NCBI GenBank assembly: GCA_951640165.1
Contig: OX621266.1
Span: 5,332,001-5,396,000, forward strand
DNA: 64,000 nucleotides
Direction of reading: 5' to 3'
Source of the DNA: Pseudoips prasinana
Taxonomy: Eukaryota; Arthropoda; Insecta; Lepidoptera; Nolidae
The position numbers and the translations under genes were made by a program. Every line of letters starts with the position of its first letter. The stretch's first letter is position 1. A model generated the notes under the pieces. It saw only the letters and a program-made list of their open reading frames with translations. It ran no database searches and was not told the DNA's origin. Shown in pieces: positions 1-11,620 of the stretch.

Positions 1-167
1 ATAAAAATTACATTTTTCTATAATCCATAATTTTACGCACCTATTCGATGTGGTAGTATGGATATTTATGTTCATATATTTTTTGTGGACTTTGTGTTTG
101 ATATTGTTTGTTATTGTTTCCGAGCTAAAGATAGGAATGAAAGCAATCATGTCAATAGCTTTTTATA

Positions 168-395
168 TACATCGGTGATTGGAGAGGTCAAGCAACTAGG
201 CTCGCGGTCAGTCCATGGATGGGAGACCGCCCAAGTGGTTTAATTTCAGAGCGTCTTTGTGCTTTGTAGCCAGATTATATCACCGGATCGTAGGTGATCG
301 GCGAGGTCAAGCAACTAGGTTCGCGGTCAGTCCATAGATGGGTGACCGCCAAAGTGGTTTAATTTCTGAGCGTCTCCGTGCTTCAAAGGGCATTT
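168..395 (+). repeat. Tandem dimer of 5S rRNA-derived sequence
   Basis: Two copies lie 120 bp apart ('gaggtcaagcaactagg' at 183 and 303). Each carries a stretch like the internal control region and 3' half of 5S rRNA: a 'tgatcggcgaggtcaagcaa' type block followed by 'gatgggtgaccgcc'. The 120-bp spacing equals the usual length of 5S rRNA. Both copies diverge from 5S outside these blocks, so a working gene is unlikely. A 5S-derived SINE head (SINE3-like) or a 5S pseudogene dimer fits better. Related single copies lie at 10302-10409 and 13016-13123. Confidence 0.55.
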
Positions 396-1140
396 GATTG
401 TGATTTTATTCGTTGATGTGCGTCAAAAAGAAGGATATTCTAGTACTTTTCAAAATGGCCGACAGCAGTTTTAGGTATTTAAAATGGTGCCTACGACAGA
501 TTTGGATATATATGGCGTCATAAAATCGATGTATTGGGGTGTGGAGGGGGGGGGGGGGTGAAGGGAGGGTGATGTGCGTAGGTATCACCTAGATTTTCCC
601 ATGACAACTACTTAGTCTACGCAATATTTTGGCTTATGGCGAATGTTATTAAACAATTTTATCTGACGTGTGGATATAGTTTATTTTGTATGGAAGCTCT
701 GGACATAAAGAAAACTTCATGGTTGGAAAAAAAAACGAAAATTTTTGGTTCGTAGTTTTTACTACTTTCTCGTTTGAGCGGGAAACCGTTTTCAGAGGCC
801 GTTGATGGCCTTTGGAAACGGTTTCCCGCTCAAAAATCTTATTTTGTGGGGTTCCATACAAAGATATTATAAAGCCACTTTTTAATCAGCATCCGGCAAT
901 CGTTAACAGACAAACTTAGTTTTGCGGGTCTGTAGGTTTCTATCTAAGGTACGAAACTCTTGGTGCGCGAGTCTGACTCGCACTGGGACTTTTTTAGTTT
1001 GTGCCTTATTTCTTTGTTTGAAATACATTGTTTGGCAAATTTGCGTCCGCAGCTAAATGTCTGAACTGCATTTTGATTTCATAATAACTCGTACAATATC
1101 CGTGTAAACACCTTAGTTACTTTCTTAAAGTTGAAAATCT
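396..1140. other. Stretch without a recognised gene
   Basis: It holds a G-run near 547, a strong hairpin (773-834, listed separately) and, around 945-1000, a fragment with 'gagtctgactcgcac'. That fragment resembles one end of the dispersed repeat seen complete at 15186, 60386 and 61653. No convincing coding frame was found. Confidence 0.5.
773..834. repeat. Perfect 21-bp hairpin
   Basis: The arms (773-793 and 814-834) are exact reverse complements beginning 'tttgagcgggaaaccg', separated by 20 bp that includes a smaller ggcc...ggcc inverted repeat. It could be the core of a small palindromic MITE or a transcribed hairpin. There is no sign of a terminator role. Confidence 0.8.
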
Positions 1141-2276
1141 CTTTGTTCGTGTCGAAATAAAATTTTCCGAGGACAAACCTGCGTCCAAAATGGCGGACGC
1201 GCAAGGTGAAATGGGGTGAGGTAATATTAATAGCATCCAATCGATGCATCCCACGGAATTCCGGGAAATTCAAATAAGTACATGGGAGCTCTACTGCGCA
1301 TGTCTGTCCGGGCTAAAGCCTCCGAGTTAGCTACAGTCGTGATTCGGGCGCGTTTGTGATCGGGTGGTTTTAGCTTAACCAATACTTGTGATTTAAAATT
1401 ATTTCATACTTAACTATTCTGTGCCTATGAAGTTTTCTACTTCAATATTTTCTATTTTTGAGCAACTTGCTGATTAACTAAAGATTTTATTAGTAAGTGT
1501 TATATTTTTAAATTTATAACTTAAATTATTTTTAATAACATCCCTAACATTGTAAATTATAGCCTCATAGGAAATCGATGGGGGAGGGGGGGGGGGTGAT
1601 TTTTTTTTTGCGCAAGTGCGTCTATAGGGTGGGTAGAGATCCCGCCGCTCGGTTTTTGTGTGGTTATAATGTAATCTTATTTAGATGACGCTTCTTTAAC
1701 AAATTGCGTGCGGAATATAACTGATAATAGTAAGTGTTTTTTAATAATATTAGATATTACGTTGACATTGCTGATCGTGATTTTTTTAATCCATTTGGCT
1801 ATAGGCTTGTCTGGTGATGGTACAGACAGGACTTACGTTGCTGCAGCCATTTTTAGCGATTTATCGGGTTTCAAAATGGCGTGGGTTTGACGTGGCGGTG
1901 GGGAGACATATTCAAAATGGCGAAAACGACTCGGTGCATCTCCGTCTTTGTTCTTGGTACATTGGATACGCGGGTCCTAGCGAGCTTCACAGCGCATGCC
2001 CGGGCTACAACATCCAAGGAAGCGCATCCGGGAGTAGTCGTGAATCGTGCGCGTTTGGAACAGGTTGCTTATTAGAACGTGGCTATACCTAGTGTTTAAA
2101 TTTAATAAGAATATTATATTCATTTAGTACCTGTATTTCCTTAGTGGAGAGACCTGATTTGCCGCCTGCTGAGCTTTTAGTAAGTAGGATATTAATTAAT
2201 TTAAAACCAAAAATATGTTTTTATCAAATCCTTTGTTGCGTGGTTAGCAGCCTCTTCGGATTATGGTGATAGGTTT

Positions 2277-2288
2277 TGCGCATGCGCA
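2277..2288. promoter_or_regulatory. NRF1-type palindrome TGCGCATGCGCA
   Basis: This is a perfect 12-bp match to the known NRF1 consensus palindrome (the Drosophila homologue is erect wing). Half-sites of the form 'ctgcgcatgc' recur in most array units. Function is inferred from motif identity only. Confidence 0.4.
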
Positions 2289-5049
2289 GTTGTATCCGAG
2301 AATGAATAATTTTACATTCTTCCTTCGCGTATCAGGCAGACAAGGATCGCACTATAGCTTTAGAGAAGTAGAGACATTGCACAAAACTGCGTTAAAGAAC
2401 TGGATGGTGCTTCTTTAAGAAATTGCCTTAGATTTATAAATCTTTAAAGTTAGAGCTTTCAAATAGTATTAGATTACGTAGACATTGCTGATTACGGTTT
2501 ATTTTAATATATTTGTCCATAGTATTGTCTGGTGACAGGCACGGGCAAGACTTAAGATAAACTTCACATCTTTTGCTATGACTGGAATTCAAAATGGTGG
2601 ATCAAGTTTTGGCTGGCTTGACATGGCAGTTGGTGGAAAACGGACCAGGTGCGTTCAAATAGTCCTTTGTTCTTTATGGTACTTAAAGGGCATCCGTGGG
2701 TTGATACAACCTCCCCAGCGATTGCCTGTGTGGGCTACAACATCCAATGAAGCTGTTTTTTGTTAAATGAGGATTGTTTAGTGGGTAATATTTATTAGTT
2801 GCGGATATTGTAATATAATCTTGCGCATGTGCAATTGCATTCAGGATAGAGTCATCGAACATTATTGCTTTGCATATCAGGAGGCAGTTGAGAATACCAT
2901 CTTACCCGGCATTTAATAGAACTGTATTCATTTGCTAGATGATGTTTTTTTAAGAAATTTCATTCGATATATAACTTATTATGGTATTAGGTGTTTCATA
3001 GACATGCTGAATGTGGATTATTTACTCGTTTGAAAATAGTATGCTCTTGTGATAGCCATCCACAGCAGTTAAGATGAAGCATATAGCTAACTATAAACTG
3101 GGATATAAAATGGTGGATCGCGGTTTGACACGATTCAAGAAGCGGTACGGGTATTCAAAATGGCGGAATACGAGTCGGGTGTGCGCGCCTTTGTCTATCC
3201 GCCTTTAAGGAGATACGTGGCTACTTGCGATCTCCACTGCGCATGCCTGCCCGGGCTTCGACGTATAAGGCAGTGGTGATCCCTGGATGCACTTTCGGGA
3301 TCGGTTGATTCTTAGTTAAAAAATGTTTGGCGCTTTAATCAATATCTAATGCGAAATTGATGAAGGATGTTAATATTTATATAATAACTGAATGCGAAAT
3401 AAGAATGAATTGTTCTTTGTTTGAGAAGAGACTTTTGTTGTAGTAGTAGTACAGTATTTTAATGATTTTAAATCGTTGTTATTATCGGGTCCCTTTTAAA
3501 ACGTTATGTGGATTTGCTCAATAACTTTCTTTAGGTTAGGTTGCAGGCACGTAACTTTCGGCGTGTAATTTCGACCCGACCCCTGATCGTAATCTAATTG
3601 GTACCGATATACATTGTTCTAGATAGATTTAATTTGATTATAATCTATACGAACAACTTGTAAACTAAGTGTCCATCGCATTTTAGATATTTATGTTTAT
3701 CTTCAATTTAATTTAATTGCACGCAGATGAAGTGGCGACCTAAATGGCGTAGGGTAGTATGAAAAGCATCCAATCGATGCATCGCTCCGAATTCCGGGAA
3801 ATTTAAATGGTACATGCGGGCTCTACTGCGCATGCCTGCCCGGGCTACAATACCCAAGATTCCGGGAACACTCGTGAAGCTGATGCGTTTGGAATCAGTT
3901 GCTTTTTTATTTGATTGACTTATTTAGAAATCGAAAGTGGATCTAGTGTTCAACAAGATATTTTTTTATGTTGACATTAACACTTAACCTAGGAGACTTT
4001 TAGTGTGTCACAAGAAAACAAAAAAAATCGTTTTGGTTTGTTTTGGTTCATATCGTTAATTGGAAAACGATCATAGGATTGGGAGTGAGTATCAACATCT
4101 TTGCTTCGTGTAATATGTAGGCAGAGATCGTTCTATTTTTGCATATAACGTTTTCGAATGGCTTTTCCCGGGCATTCTATAAAACTTGTTATAGAAATTA
4201 ATTTATATAAATTGAAGCACGTATCTTTACTAGTATTCAAAATGGCGGACAGAATTATACTAACATGGTATGGATGGGGTGGACATACTCAAAATGGCAG
4301 CACCTGGAAAACTAGGTCAATTGCGCGCGCAACGGCACTTGCTTCTTATTGTACTGTAAGTGGAAATGTGGGTAATTGCGAATTGCACTGCGCATGTCTG
4401 CCCGGGCTACAAAATCTAAGCGAGCTATGTCGGGATCAGTCGCGAATCGTGCGCGCTTTAGATCAGTCGTTTCCTAGTTGAGAAATATTATCTGCTCTCT
4501 TTAGTGGATTTATTTAGTTACGTCTTCAATAGGTAAGGTTATTGTTTCACATTATATTACTGACTGTGGTTGCAACTAAAATTGCTTATTGTGAGTGTGT
4601 GAGGGGGTAGATTATAAGTTTTACTTGATGGTGGATCACAAAGACAAGTATTTTTTTTCTCACATGACGTGAAGAACTTACTGGTCAATATTGCACTGTA
4701 ATATTAAGATATTGTGAATATTTGTGTATTTAGATTAAAAATAAAAATAACTAATATATTCCAAGCGATTTATTTTAAAACGGCTTACGTACAGATTCTT
4801 GAGTTTACGTACAGCTCCCTTTGTTCTTGGTGCGGGTTTCTCTAAGAGCATTCGGTCGTGAGCAGTCGATTTGTATGATCGTTTCGGAGACAAGTTTTTA
4901 GCAAAAGTAATTTATGAACTTAACAAGCAATGATAAATTTGTCAAGAAAGCCAACAATAGTGTATAGAAACTATAAACGTAAAATAAAACAAAAAAAAGG
5001 AAAAGTGAAACCAAATGAAAGTGTCGCGAGTTTGATTCGTTTATATTTG

Positions 5050-5715
5050 TTACACATACATACATACATAGACTCACGCCTGTTTCCCAGAGGGGTAGGC
5101 AGAGACAACGGATTTCCATTTGTCACGATCTTTGCATACTTCTTTTGCCTCGATTACTGACATTATATTCTTCATACATGCTCGCCGGTTTAGGGTACTT
5201 CTGACCTGCCCTTTCTTGAGAACATCTCCAATTTGGTCAGAGAATGTTCGACGTGGTCTTCCCCTTCCGGTTGTCCCATTCACACAGGCCAGGTATACTT
5301 CTTTTGTCAATCTTCTTTCATTCATCCTTTCTAAATGGCCAAACCATCTCAGCATGCCTTTTTCAATCTTTGTGACTACATCCTCTTTCACACCACAACG
5401 CTCTCTTACATCAGTATTTCGAATTCTGTCTCTCAAAGTCACACCACACATACTTCTCAGAGCTCTCATTTCCACTGCATTTATTTTACTTTCATTCTTT
5501 TTCTGCCATACCCAACTTTCACTTCCATACATTAAAGTTGGCACTAACACTCCATCGTGCACGGCTAGTCGAGCCTTCTTTGATACTTGCCGGCTACTCA
5601 TAAAGGCGTGTAGTGCCCCATTCACTCTATTCCCCGCATTTACTCTTCTAACAATATCTTTTTCATATTTCCCATCTCCCGTAAACAAAGTTCCCAAATA
5701 TACAAACTCATTCAC
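5050..5715 (-). pseudogene. 5'-truncated RTE-like LINE, C-terminus of RT protein
   Basis: The 213-residue frame on the - strand begins [20 protein letters not shown] and continues with [24 protein letters not shown] and WFGHLERM. These are typical of the region after the RT domain in RTE-clade ORF2 proteins of insects. The endonuclease and RT catalytic motifs are absent, so this is a 5'-truncated copy. The 3' end is at the left, with 'gcctgtttcccagaggggta' and a short (acat)n tail near 5055-5070, as expected of RTE elements. It interrupts the 'atggcgg' array. Confidence 0.8.
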
Positions 5716-6413
5716 CTGTTCGAAGTTATATTTGTTAATTGTTATTATTTACATATTTCTTGTGCATAACGGTTTGAAGCTGGTGGCCTAGAAGATAAGG
5801 TGAGTAAGTATTTATTAATTTAGTTGGCGATCCTTGCTCTTACTATAATTTACCATGCGAATACTGAAGTGTTATAATTGCATTAGATTATTTCAAAATG
5901 GCGGATGGACATGCCATGCGCTTGCTTAAGCATCATGCGCGCGCTTTAATTTACGTTAAAGCTTTGTTAATGAGATAGTAGAACTTTACCATAGTAGATT
6001 CTCTCTAAATGGCTAAACAAGGGATAATTTAAACTAAACACAAATTTTCCTAACTTAGCCTAAAGGGTTATCAATCGCAGGAATAAATCAAAATAGTGTA
6101 TATTTCTTTTTGGAAAGCGACATACTCCCTTGTGTCACATAATGCAGACTCAGATGTGTTTTTTTCACCTAATCCACCCAGATGGTATAATAAGGCTTGC
6201 AAGTACAAATAAATTACCTTTCAGCAACGTACCCTCACGAAGGAATTTCATTTATATACATCTGTCACGTACGAGCAGTCTATTATTCTGCTGGTAGACT
6301 ATACCATTTATTCAATAGAGAATGCTTACAGAATTGTGCTATATAAATCTTGTCCAAATCGGTTGTGTATGACAAACAAGTTTAAGACCTAGTCGGCAAC
6401 AAGTATACATTTT

Positions 6414-6480
6414 GCCGACACCATTTGAATACCAGTATATAAGCTGGGGCTTATATACTGGTATTCAAAATGGCGTCGGT
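6414..6480. repeat. Palindrome at the start of an array unit
   Basis: The left arm (6414-6444) and right arm (6449-6480) are near-perfect reverse complements ending in 'accagtatataagc' and its complement, with a 4-bp loop. It places two 'aaaatggcg' motifs head to head, one with a 1-bp change. Confidence 0.8.
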
Positions 6481-7700
6481 TTGAAATGGAACGACATATT
6501 CAAAATGGCGAAAACGACTCAGCTGCGCGCGCAGCTATCGTTCTTTGTTCTTGGTGTTACTTTAAAGGGGTATGAGACCTTTTGCTAGTTACACTGCGCA
6601 TGCCCGGGATACGAAATCGATGGAAGCTGTTTCGGGCACAGTCTTGAATCGTGCGCGTTTGGGAACGGTTGCTTATAAGTTGAGTATTGTTTTGTGATTT
6701 TAAAATATTTCAACAATTATGTTGCAATATTTAACATTTATACCAAGGTATATCCACGATATTAAAATTTAACTTCATTTTATATTAGTGTTTTCTTTAT
6801 TGAAAGACTTGATGAAATGAGATGAGATGGACACGCGCTGATTAGTGGACAACCGAAAGCTTTTAGTAAGTAGCATATTAATCAATTTTAAACCACAAGT
6901 TTTACAATATGCATTAAATTTTTAAAATGGCGGAACGGGTTTTGTCAGGAGTTAAGAAGTGAAAGGACATATTCAAAATGGCGGAATACGGTCAGCTGCG
7001 TGCGCGCGCATCCATTGCACATCCGCCTTTAAGGGGACACTTGGCTACTTGCGAACTTCGCTGCGCGAGGCCGGCCAGGTGGGCTTCTACATACAAGGAC
7101 ATACATTCCGGGATCGTTCATACATTTATGGGAATGGTTACATTTTATTTAAGATCTGTTAAGCGATAAGAAATTTTAATATTGCTTCCTAAATTTAAGA
7201 ATATAGTTTCAAAAATTAATTCAAAATTTCAAGTAGGTACTTTTTCTTTGTTTGATAAAAGACTTGCTTTAAAGCTTTTACATAAAGACTTTTTCAAAAG
7301 ATATTATTTAAATACTGATAATTAGTGTTCCGTACTAAAATAGTAAATAATAATTCTGTTTCTCCCTCGCAAAGCATGATGGATTTCAATTTAATTTAGT
7401 TACTTACTAATTTAACGTGGATGTTGTTATAACGTGGTGGTCGAATTTAAAAATCTATAATTTAAATTAATTTGGTTTCTTTATGTTGGCAATACACTTA
7501 GCCTAGGTGACTTCAATTGCGGCACCGGAAAACTAAATATTGTTTTTTCTTGACAGTTTTTCTTGACTGATTATCGATAAAATGTTTTAATTTATTACTG
7601 CTAAAGTATAGCTTACAGCAACCATCTCTTAAGTGGCCGTAATGATAGCGAGTCTGTGGGGAAAAGTTATTAGTTTTACGTAATGGCGGACCGCGAATCT

Positions 7701-8224
7701 CACACGGACAATATTTTTTATGGCAATTTCCGAATCCATTATCTATGGAAAAAAATAATTAACTGTTATCCTCTTTTCTTTGTAGTCACTTTAAAGCAAA
7801 AATTCAATTGGTCCATACTTGTATTTCTCAACCGAGCTCAAGATACCCCAATATGTACCTGTTCGTTCGCAATCTCATTGCGAAAGAAACCCGATTGAAA
7901 CGAGCAAAAAACGAACGCAATCCTGAAGCCTTTAAAGAACCTGTTAAGATTTTGTAAAAGTTTACATAGACGATGTGGCAATTGGTAAATTTTGGCAGAC
8001 TTTCTGCACACGTGAGACATTTACACAAATTAATAAAAAGTGTCTGTAATGTCAAAATAACAGCTTCATACGAAACGCTGATTAAAGTATATACTTTAAA
8101 AAAAAATTACATTGTCGTCTGTCGTTTTGTACCGGCTAATCCCTGATATTGTTACCACATACGCACGCTATCAGGCCACCTGATCTTCAGGATGTTACGG
8201 AGGCTTTTATGGTGGAAACAGCCT
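7701..8224. other. Stretch without a recognised gene
   Basis: AT-rich. Small open frames here have no recognisable motifs. I see no tRNA, SINE or LINE signature. Confidence 0.4.
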
Positions 8225-8375
8225 AACGTGCAGATGTGGTGACGGTACACTATGTCGCAGTCGGTGGGGCGCAGGCACGACCCGGGGAATTGTTTCAACC
8301 GTCTTAGATCCCGTAACGAATTTTATCAGAAACAAACAAGGAGGAGTTGGAAAAAAAGGAGACAGAATGATATTA
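8225..8375 (-). repeat. R1-clade LINE 3' UTR fragment
   Basis: The text around 'cccggggaattg', 'cttagatcccgtaacgaatt' and 'aggaggagttgg' matches the 3' UTR of the R1-like element at 54150-54235. It is a short, diverged 3' piece, read on the - strand. Confidence 0.6.
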
Positions 8376-8394
8376 CGAGACCGTCAACTGTCAA

Positions 8395-8670
8395 GAATAT
8401 TGATCATCATTATGTCAGCCGAATTATGCCCAAAGCTGAACAAAGGCCTCCCTGAAAGATTTCCACGATGGTGGTGTGTCCATCATTTGGAGCGATATGG
8501 CATAATCGTCACGCTTAGCAGATGGGTTAGCGATCGCAATATGATGGTCATAGTACGCTAAGGGACGCTGATGCCCGTTCTCTGGGAGATATTCCCTCGG
8601 GTCGACTACGCCCTTCAGGGTATGAGTTTGGGTGGTAATATTCACAGGTGCGGTCACAGGCACAATCTAA
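8395..8670. repeat. LINE-tail-like dispersed repeat
   Basis: It contains 'gctgaacaaaggcctccc', 'gttctctgggagatattccc' and 'tgatggtcatagtacg'. Related text is at 25870-26070 and 62610-62860. These are widespread lepidopteran repeats associated with RTE/BovB-like LINE 3' regions. No intact frame remains. Confidence 0.5.
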
Positions 8671-9239
8671 TAAATAATGATAATAGTACCTACTCCTGTA
8701 CGAATGTAGAATACGGCGGCCAACCCCATTAGAGGTTAACCAACTGCACAGGAAATATTACACTGCACTCAAGTTGCACTCTTTGTAATCTGATGGAACA
8801 CATAAACAGAATACATGAATACATTTACAGGCCTATGACACCGCCAACAAATGGACTCCGGTCTGCATCTGAATATGGTTATCTACCCAGAAAAATCTGT
8901 AACCCAAATACGATCGGTAACACTATTCATTTATTAAAATGTATAATCGTCGTTAGCGCGGAGGCTCCCTCTGTTTGGCTTGATCCTCTTGCTTTGCGGA
9001 GTGACGTGGTGTCTCTATGTGTCTTTTACCGGTTTTATCATGGGGAACATGTGTCCTGAGGAACTGTTCGAACTTATACCTCGCCAGAGGTGGAAATTTC
9101 ATCCACATCACCTGGATGAATGGTCGTCTACTACCGTGCGTTACACAAGAAACTTTTTACCGCGGACTACCACTCTGTCGAATTAATTAACTGCGGATGT
9201 ATTTCCGATCCGGTATGACATGGTAACCTTCTAGAAGCG
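8671..9239. other. Stretch without a recognised gene
   Basis: The overlapping 88- and 68-codon frames at 8793-9059 and 8980-9186 show no domain or motif I recognise. Confidence 0.35.
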
Positions 9240-9365
9240 AGCCTATTCTTTTCTGAAAGGCCGGCAACGTACATACTTGCAGCACCTAGTGTGTTGCAGG
9301 TGCCCATGGGCGGCAGTAATTACTTCAGATGACCCGCTTGCTCGCTTGCGTTGCTATTATTATAT
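9240..9365 (+). repeat. 'ggccggcaacg...gcccatgggcggc' dispersed repeat
   Basis: It has 'aaggccggcaacgtac', 'gttgcaggtgcccatgggcg' and 'cttgctcgcttgc', followed by a (ta)n tail near 9358-9372. The same family is at 15866-16415 and, on the opposite strand, at 18633-18782. It is a common short lepidopteran repeat of uncertain class. Confidence 0.6.
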
Positions 9366-9494
9366 ATATATAAAAACCAGTACCACAACGTATGTCAAGT
9401 TCGTAAAATTGAAGTCCTTTGACTGATCTACGTTACGACAAACAATAGGTAAAAATTTCAAGTGTCGTCACGATCGTCATATCAGCCGAAAGAC

Positions 9495-9785
9495 TTCCAC
9501 TGCTGAACAAAGGCCTCCCCCAAAGATATCCACAATGGCCGGTCTTACGCTATACGCATCCAGCGTCTTCCATCGAACCTCACAAGATCATCGGTCCATC
9601 TTTTAGGGTGTATGCCCACGCTGCGTCTTCCGGTTCGTGGTCACCACTCGAGAACCTTTCTGCCCCAGTAGCCATTTGCCACTTCAGCTTTGCAATTCTT
9701 TGGGTCATGTCGGTGACTTTAGTTCGCCTGCGGATTTCGACATTTCTGATTCGATCTCGCAGGGAGACTCCGATCAAGTTAGGTA
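9495..9785 (-). pseudogene. RTE/BovB-like LINE C-terminal fragment
   Basis: On the - strand the frame reads IGVSLRDRIRNVEIRRRTKV, then DMTQRIAKLKWQ, which is the conserved C-terminal tail of BovB/RTE ORF2 proteins in Lepidoptera. The neighbouring 'gctgaacaaaggcctccccc' and 'ccacaatggccggtctt' are the next part of the same tail, broken by frameshifts. A related piece is at 16556-16876. Confidence 0.75.
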
Positions 9786-9832
9786 TTAAGTGTTGCTACA
9801 CTTGCTAGCAACACTTAATACCTAACTTGATC
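9772..9832. repeat. Perfect 27-bp palindrome at a LINE junction
   Basis: The arms 9772-9798 and 9806-9832 are exact reverse complements ('gatcaagttaggtattaag' and its complement) with a 7-bp loop. The left arm is the end of the RTE-like coding fragment, so the sequence folds back on itself exactly where that fragment stops. Confidence 0.85.
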
Positions 9833-10066
9833 TGAACCTGTTTACTTAAGATATACATCACTAATTGCTTGCTAGCTAGTATTACAAATGCCTCTGTTGC
9901 GACATACATTATAATTACTTACGTGAATCTATAAAGACATAGATGGAAAACCATTTCTTGTTACAAATACTAAAACAATGTAGATGGCACCTAGTATCTA
10001 GAAATTATGCTACTCATTGCCTAGAACGATTTCTTTTATGTCTTTAGAGAATGACCCAAACATAAA
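9794..10066 (+). repeat. 273-bp direct repeat, copy 1
   Basis: It is repeated, with no difference seen by eye, at 11621-11893 (offset 1827). Copy 1 is followed by the left arm of the large palindrome. Copy 2 contains the palindrome's spacer and runs into the right arm. Confidence 0.85.
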
Positions 10067-10301
10067 GTGGTCGAGGAGCTGACGTTCAAATACGGAGACG
10101 GAGACGGAGATAGATAGCGCTCCCTGTATATTGGCGGTACTTAATAGAAAGCTTTTCTCAGCAATTATAAAGTAATAGGAACTGACATATTTGTACGTTA
10201 TTTAACAGATTTTAGACTTACTTTTTTTTAAACTTTACATATTTGGTTAAATTTTACAATATAGAAAACGCGTTTTTCAATTTACAAGTTAGATGCTCTC
10301 A

Positions 10302-10409
10302 CTGGTCCGTAAGTGATCGGCGAGGTTAAGCAACTAGGCTCACGGTCAAAAGATGGGTGACCGCCAAAGCGGTTTAATTTCTGAGCATCTCCGTGCTTGT
10401 GAGGGCACG
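10302..10409 (+). repeat. 5S rRNA-like repeat, copy in left arm
   Basis: It contains 'agtgatcggcgaggttaagc' and 'agatgggtgaccgcc', as in the dimer at 168-395, followed by 'gcacgttaagctcttggtcc', a tail shared with the remnant near 15100. Part of the 5S-like core is deleted after 'cacggtca'. Confidence 0.5.
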
Positions 10410-11029
10410 TTAAGCTCTTGGTCCCTCTAGGTTACTGCTGGTTGCTCTAGGTTACTGCCCATACGATAAGTAAGTAAGTAATTTACAACGTAAAGAAAAC
10501 GAATGAGGCCTTTAAATTATCGAAATATATAATTCGAATTTGTTTATATGAATTTATAACATTAGTCAGTCTTTATTTTGTAAGGGTAAAAATGTTTAGT
10601 CGCTAGATTGCATGGATAAGCGTGTATAAGAGTTACCATATCAGATATCATATCAGGACTTTTGGACTCTTCTCGATTTTGCTGATTTCGTGAATTCTCA
10701 GGACATTTTTTAATTTTCAATTAGGTACAGTCACTCCACTGCAAGTCATGGAGGTCATTGAGATTGAGTTATGTAGAATAATATAGGGAAAGGAGCGAAT
10801 ATGACAATCTCGAGGGTGCCGAATAGGTTATCACTGCAACTGTAAACACATTTCTGAGTCACGGCCATATTTCCAGAGACATTCCAGAAACGGATACATA
10901 AATTATTCCGTCTTTTACTGATAGGTACTTATTGAATAAACAGTATTGTGATAAAATTATGGACAATAAGAGTGCTTAACTTGTCACTTCGCTAATACTT
11001 CAACGCTCCCCCGCGTACGTATACAGTTA

Positions 11030-11290
11030 TATATATCCTGGGACATTATTCACACACGGCCATCTGATCCCAAACTAAGCAAAGCTTGTACTATGGAAAC
11101 CAGATAACTGATATAATACATATACTGCTTTTCTTTTGTAAATACATACTTATATAGATAATTACACCGAGACTCGGGGCAAACAGACATGTTCATGTAC
11201 ACAAATATCTGTCCTGGGTGGGATGCGAACCCAGGACCTGCGACGTGAAGGGCAAGCATTTGCCAGCCACGCCAACACCGGCCCGTCAAT
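11030..11290 (-). repeat. tRNA-derived SINE (arm 1 copy)
   Basis: Read on the - strand it has a tRNA-like head with a box B ('ggttcgcatcccacc'), then 'gtacatgaacatgtctgttt' and the tail 'gatcagatggccgtgtgtga'. It is the mirror of 12135-12395. Confidence 0.75.
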
Positions 11291-11620
11291 ACTAACATGA
11301 CGCTTAATTAAACAGTGTTGTGAATGCCTTAAATTCCCCATGTTAGAATGGAATTGTAATCATTACCCATGTTTGCCAACAAATAAATGATTGGACATGA
11401 AATAATAACTTATACTTAGAGCGACAGTTACATGAAACATCCCTTAAGTCTCCTAAGATAAGTCTACCGACAAGTAAGAAGAAAAGCTCATAACTAGTTC
11501 CAATTATGATGCTTATTAAAATTCTTAACATTTTATGTTTGGGTCATTCTCTAAAGACATAAAAGAAATCGTTCTAGGCAATGAGTAGCATAATTTCTAG
11601 ATACTAGGTGCCATCTACAT

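Larger units (their letters stand above)
1190..7700 (+). repeat. Degenerate tandem array of 'ttcaaaatggcgg' units
   Basis: About nine related units start near 1190, 1873, 2587, 3105, 3735, 4240, 5885, 6460, 6925 and 7680, all in the same orientation and roughly 0.45-0.75 kb apart. A fuller unit runs: one or two 'ttcaaaatggcg' blocks, a CpG-rich segment with cgcgcgc, 'tttgttcttgg', 'cactgcgcatgcctgcccgg', a block ending 'gaatcgtgcgcgtttgg', then an AT-rich spacer. Some spacers contain 'cttttagtaagtag' (2170 and 6857). The conserved blocks are GC-rich islands in AT-rich DNA. It may be an old satellite, a set of tandem promoter or 5' UTR monomers of a LINE, or repeated first exons. An RTE-like LINE fragment (5050-5715) is inserted in it. 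I do not recognise the family. Confidence 0.75.

Noticed and set aside
168..395. Functional 5S rRNA genes
   Set aside because: Only the internal region resembles 5S; the ends do not pair as in 5S rRNA and no T-run terminator follows in place.
5120..5791. 223-residue frame on the + strand
   Set aside because: It is the antisense of the RTE-like RT fragment at 5050-5715.
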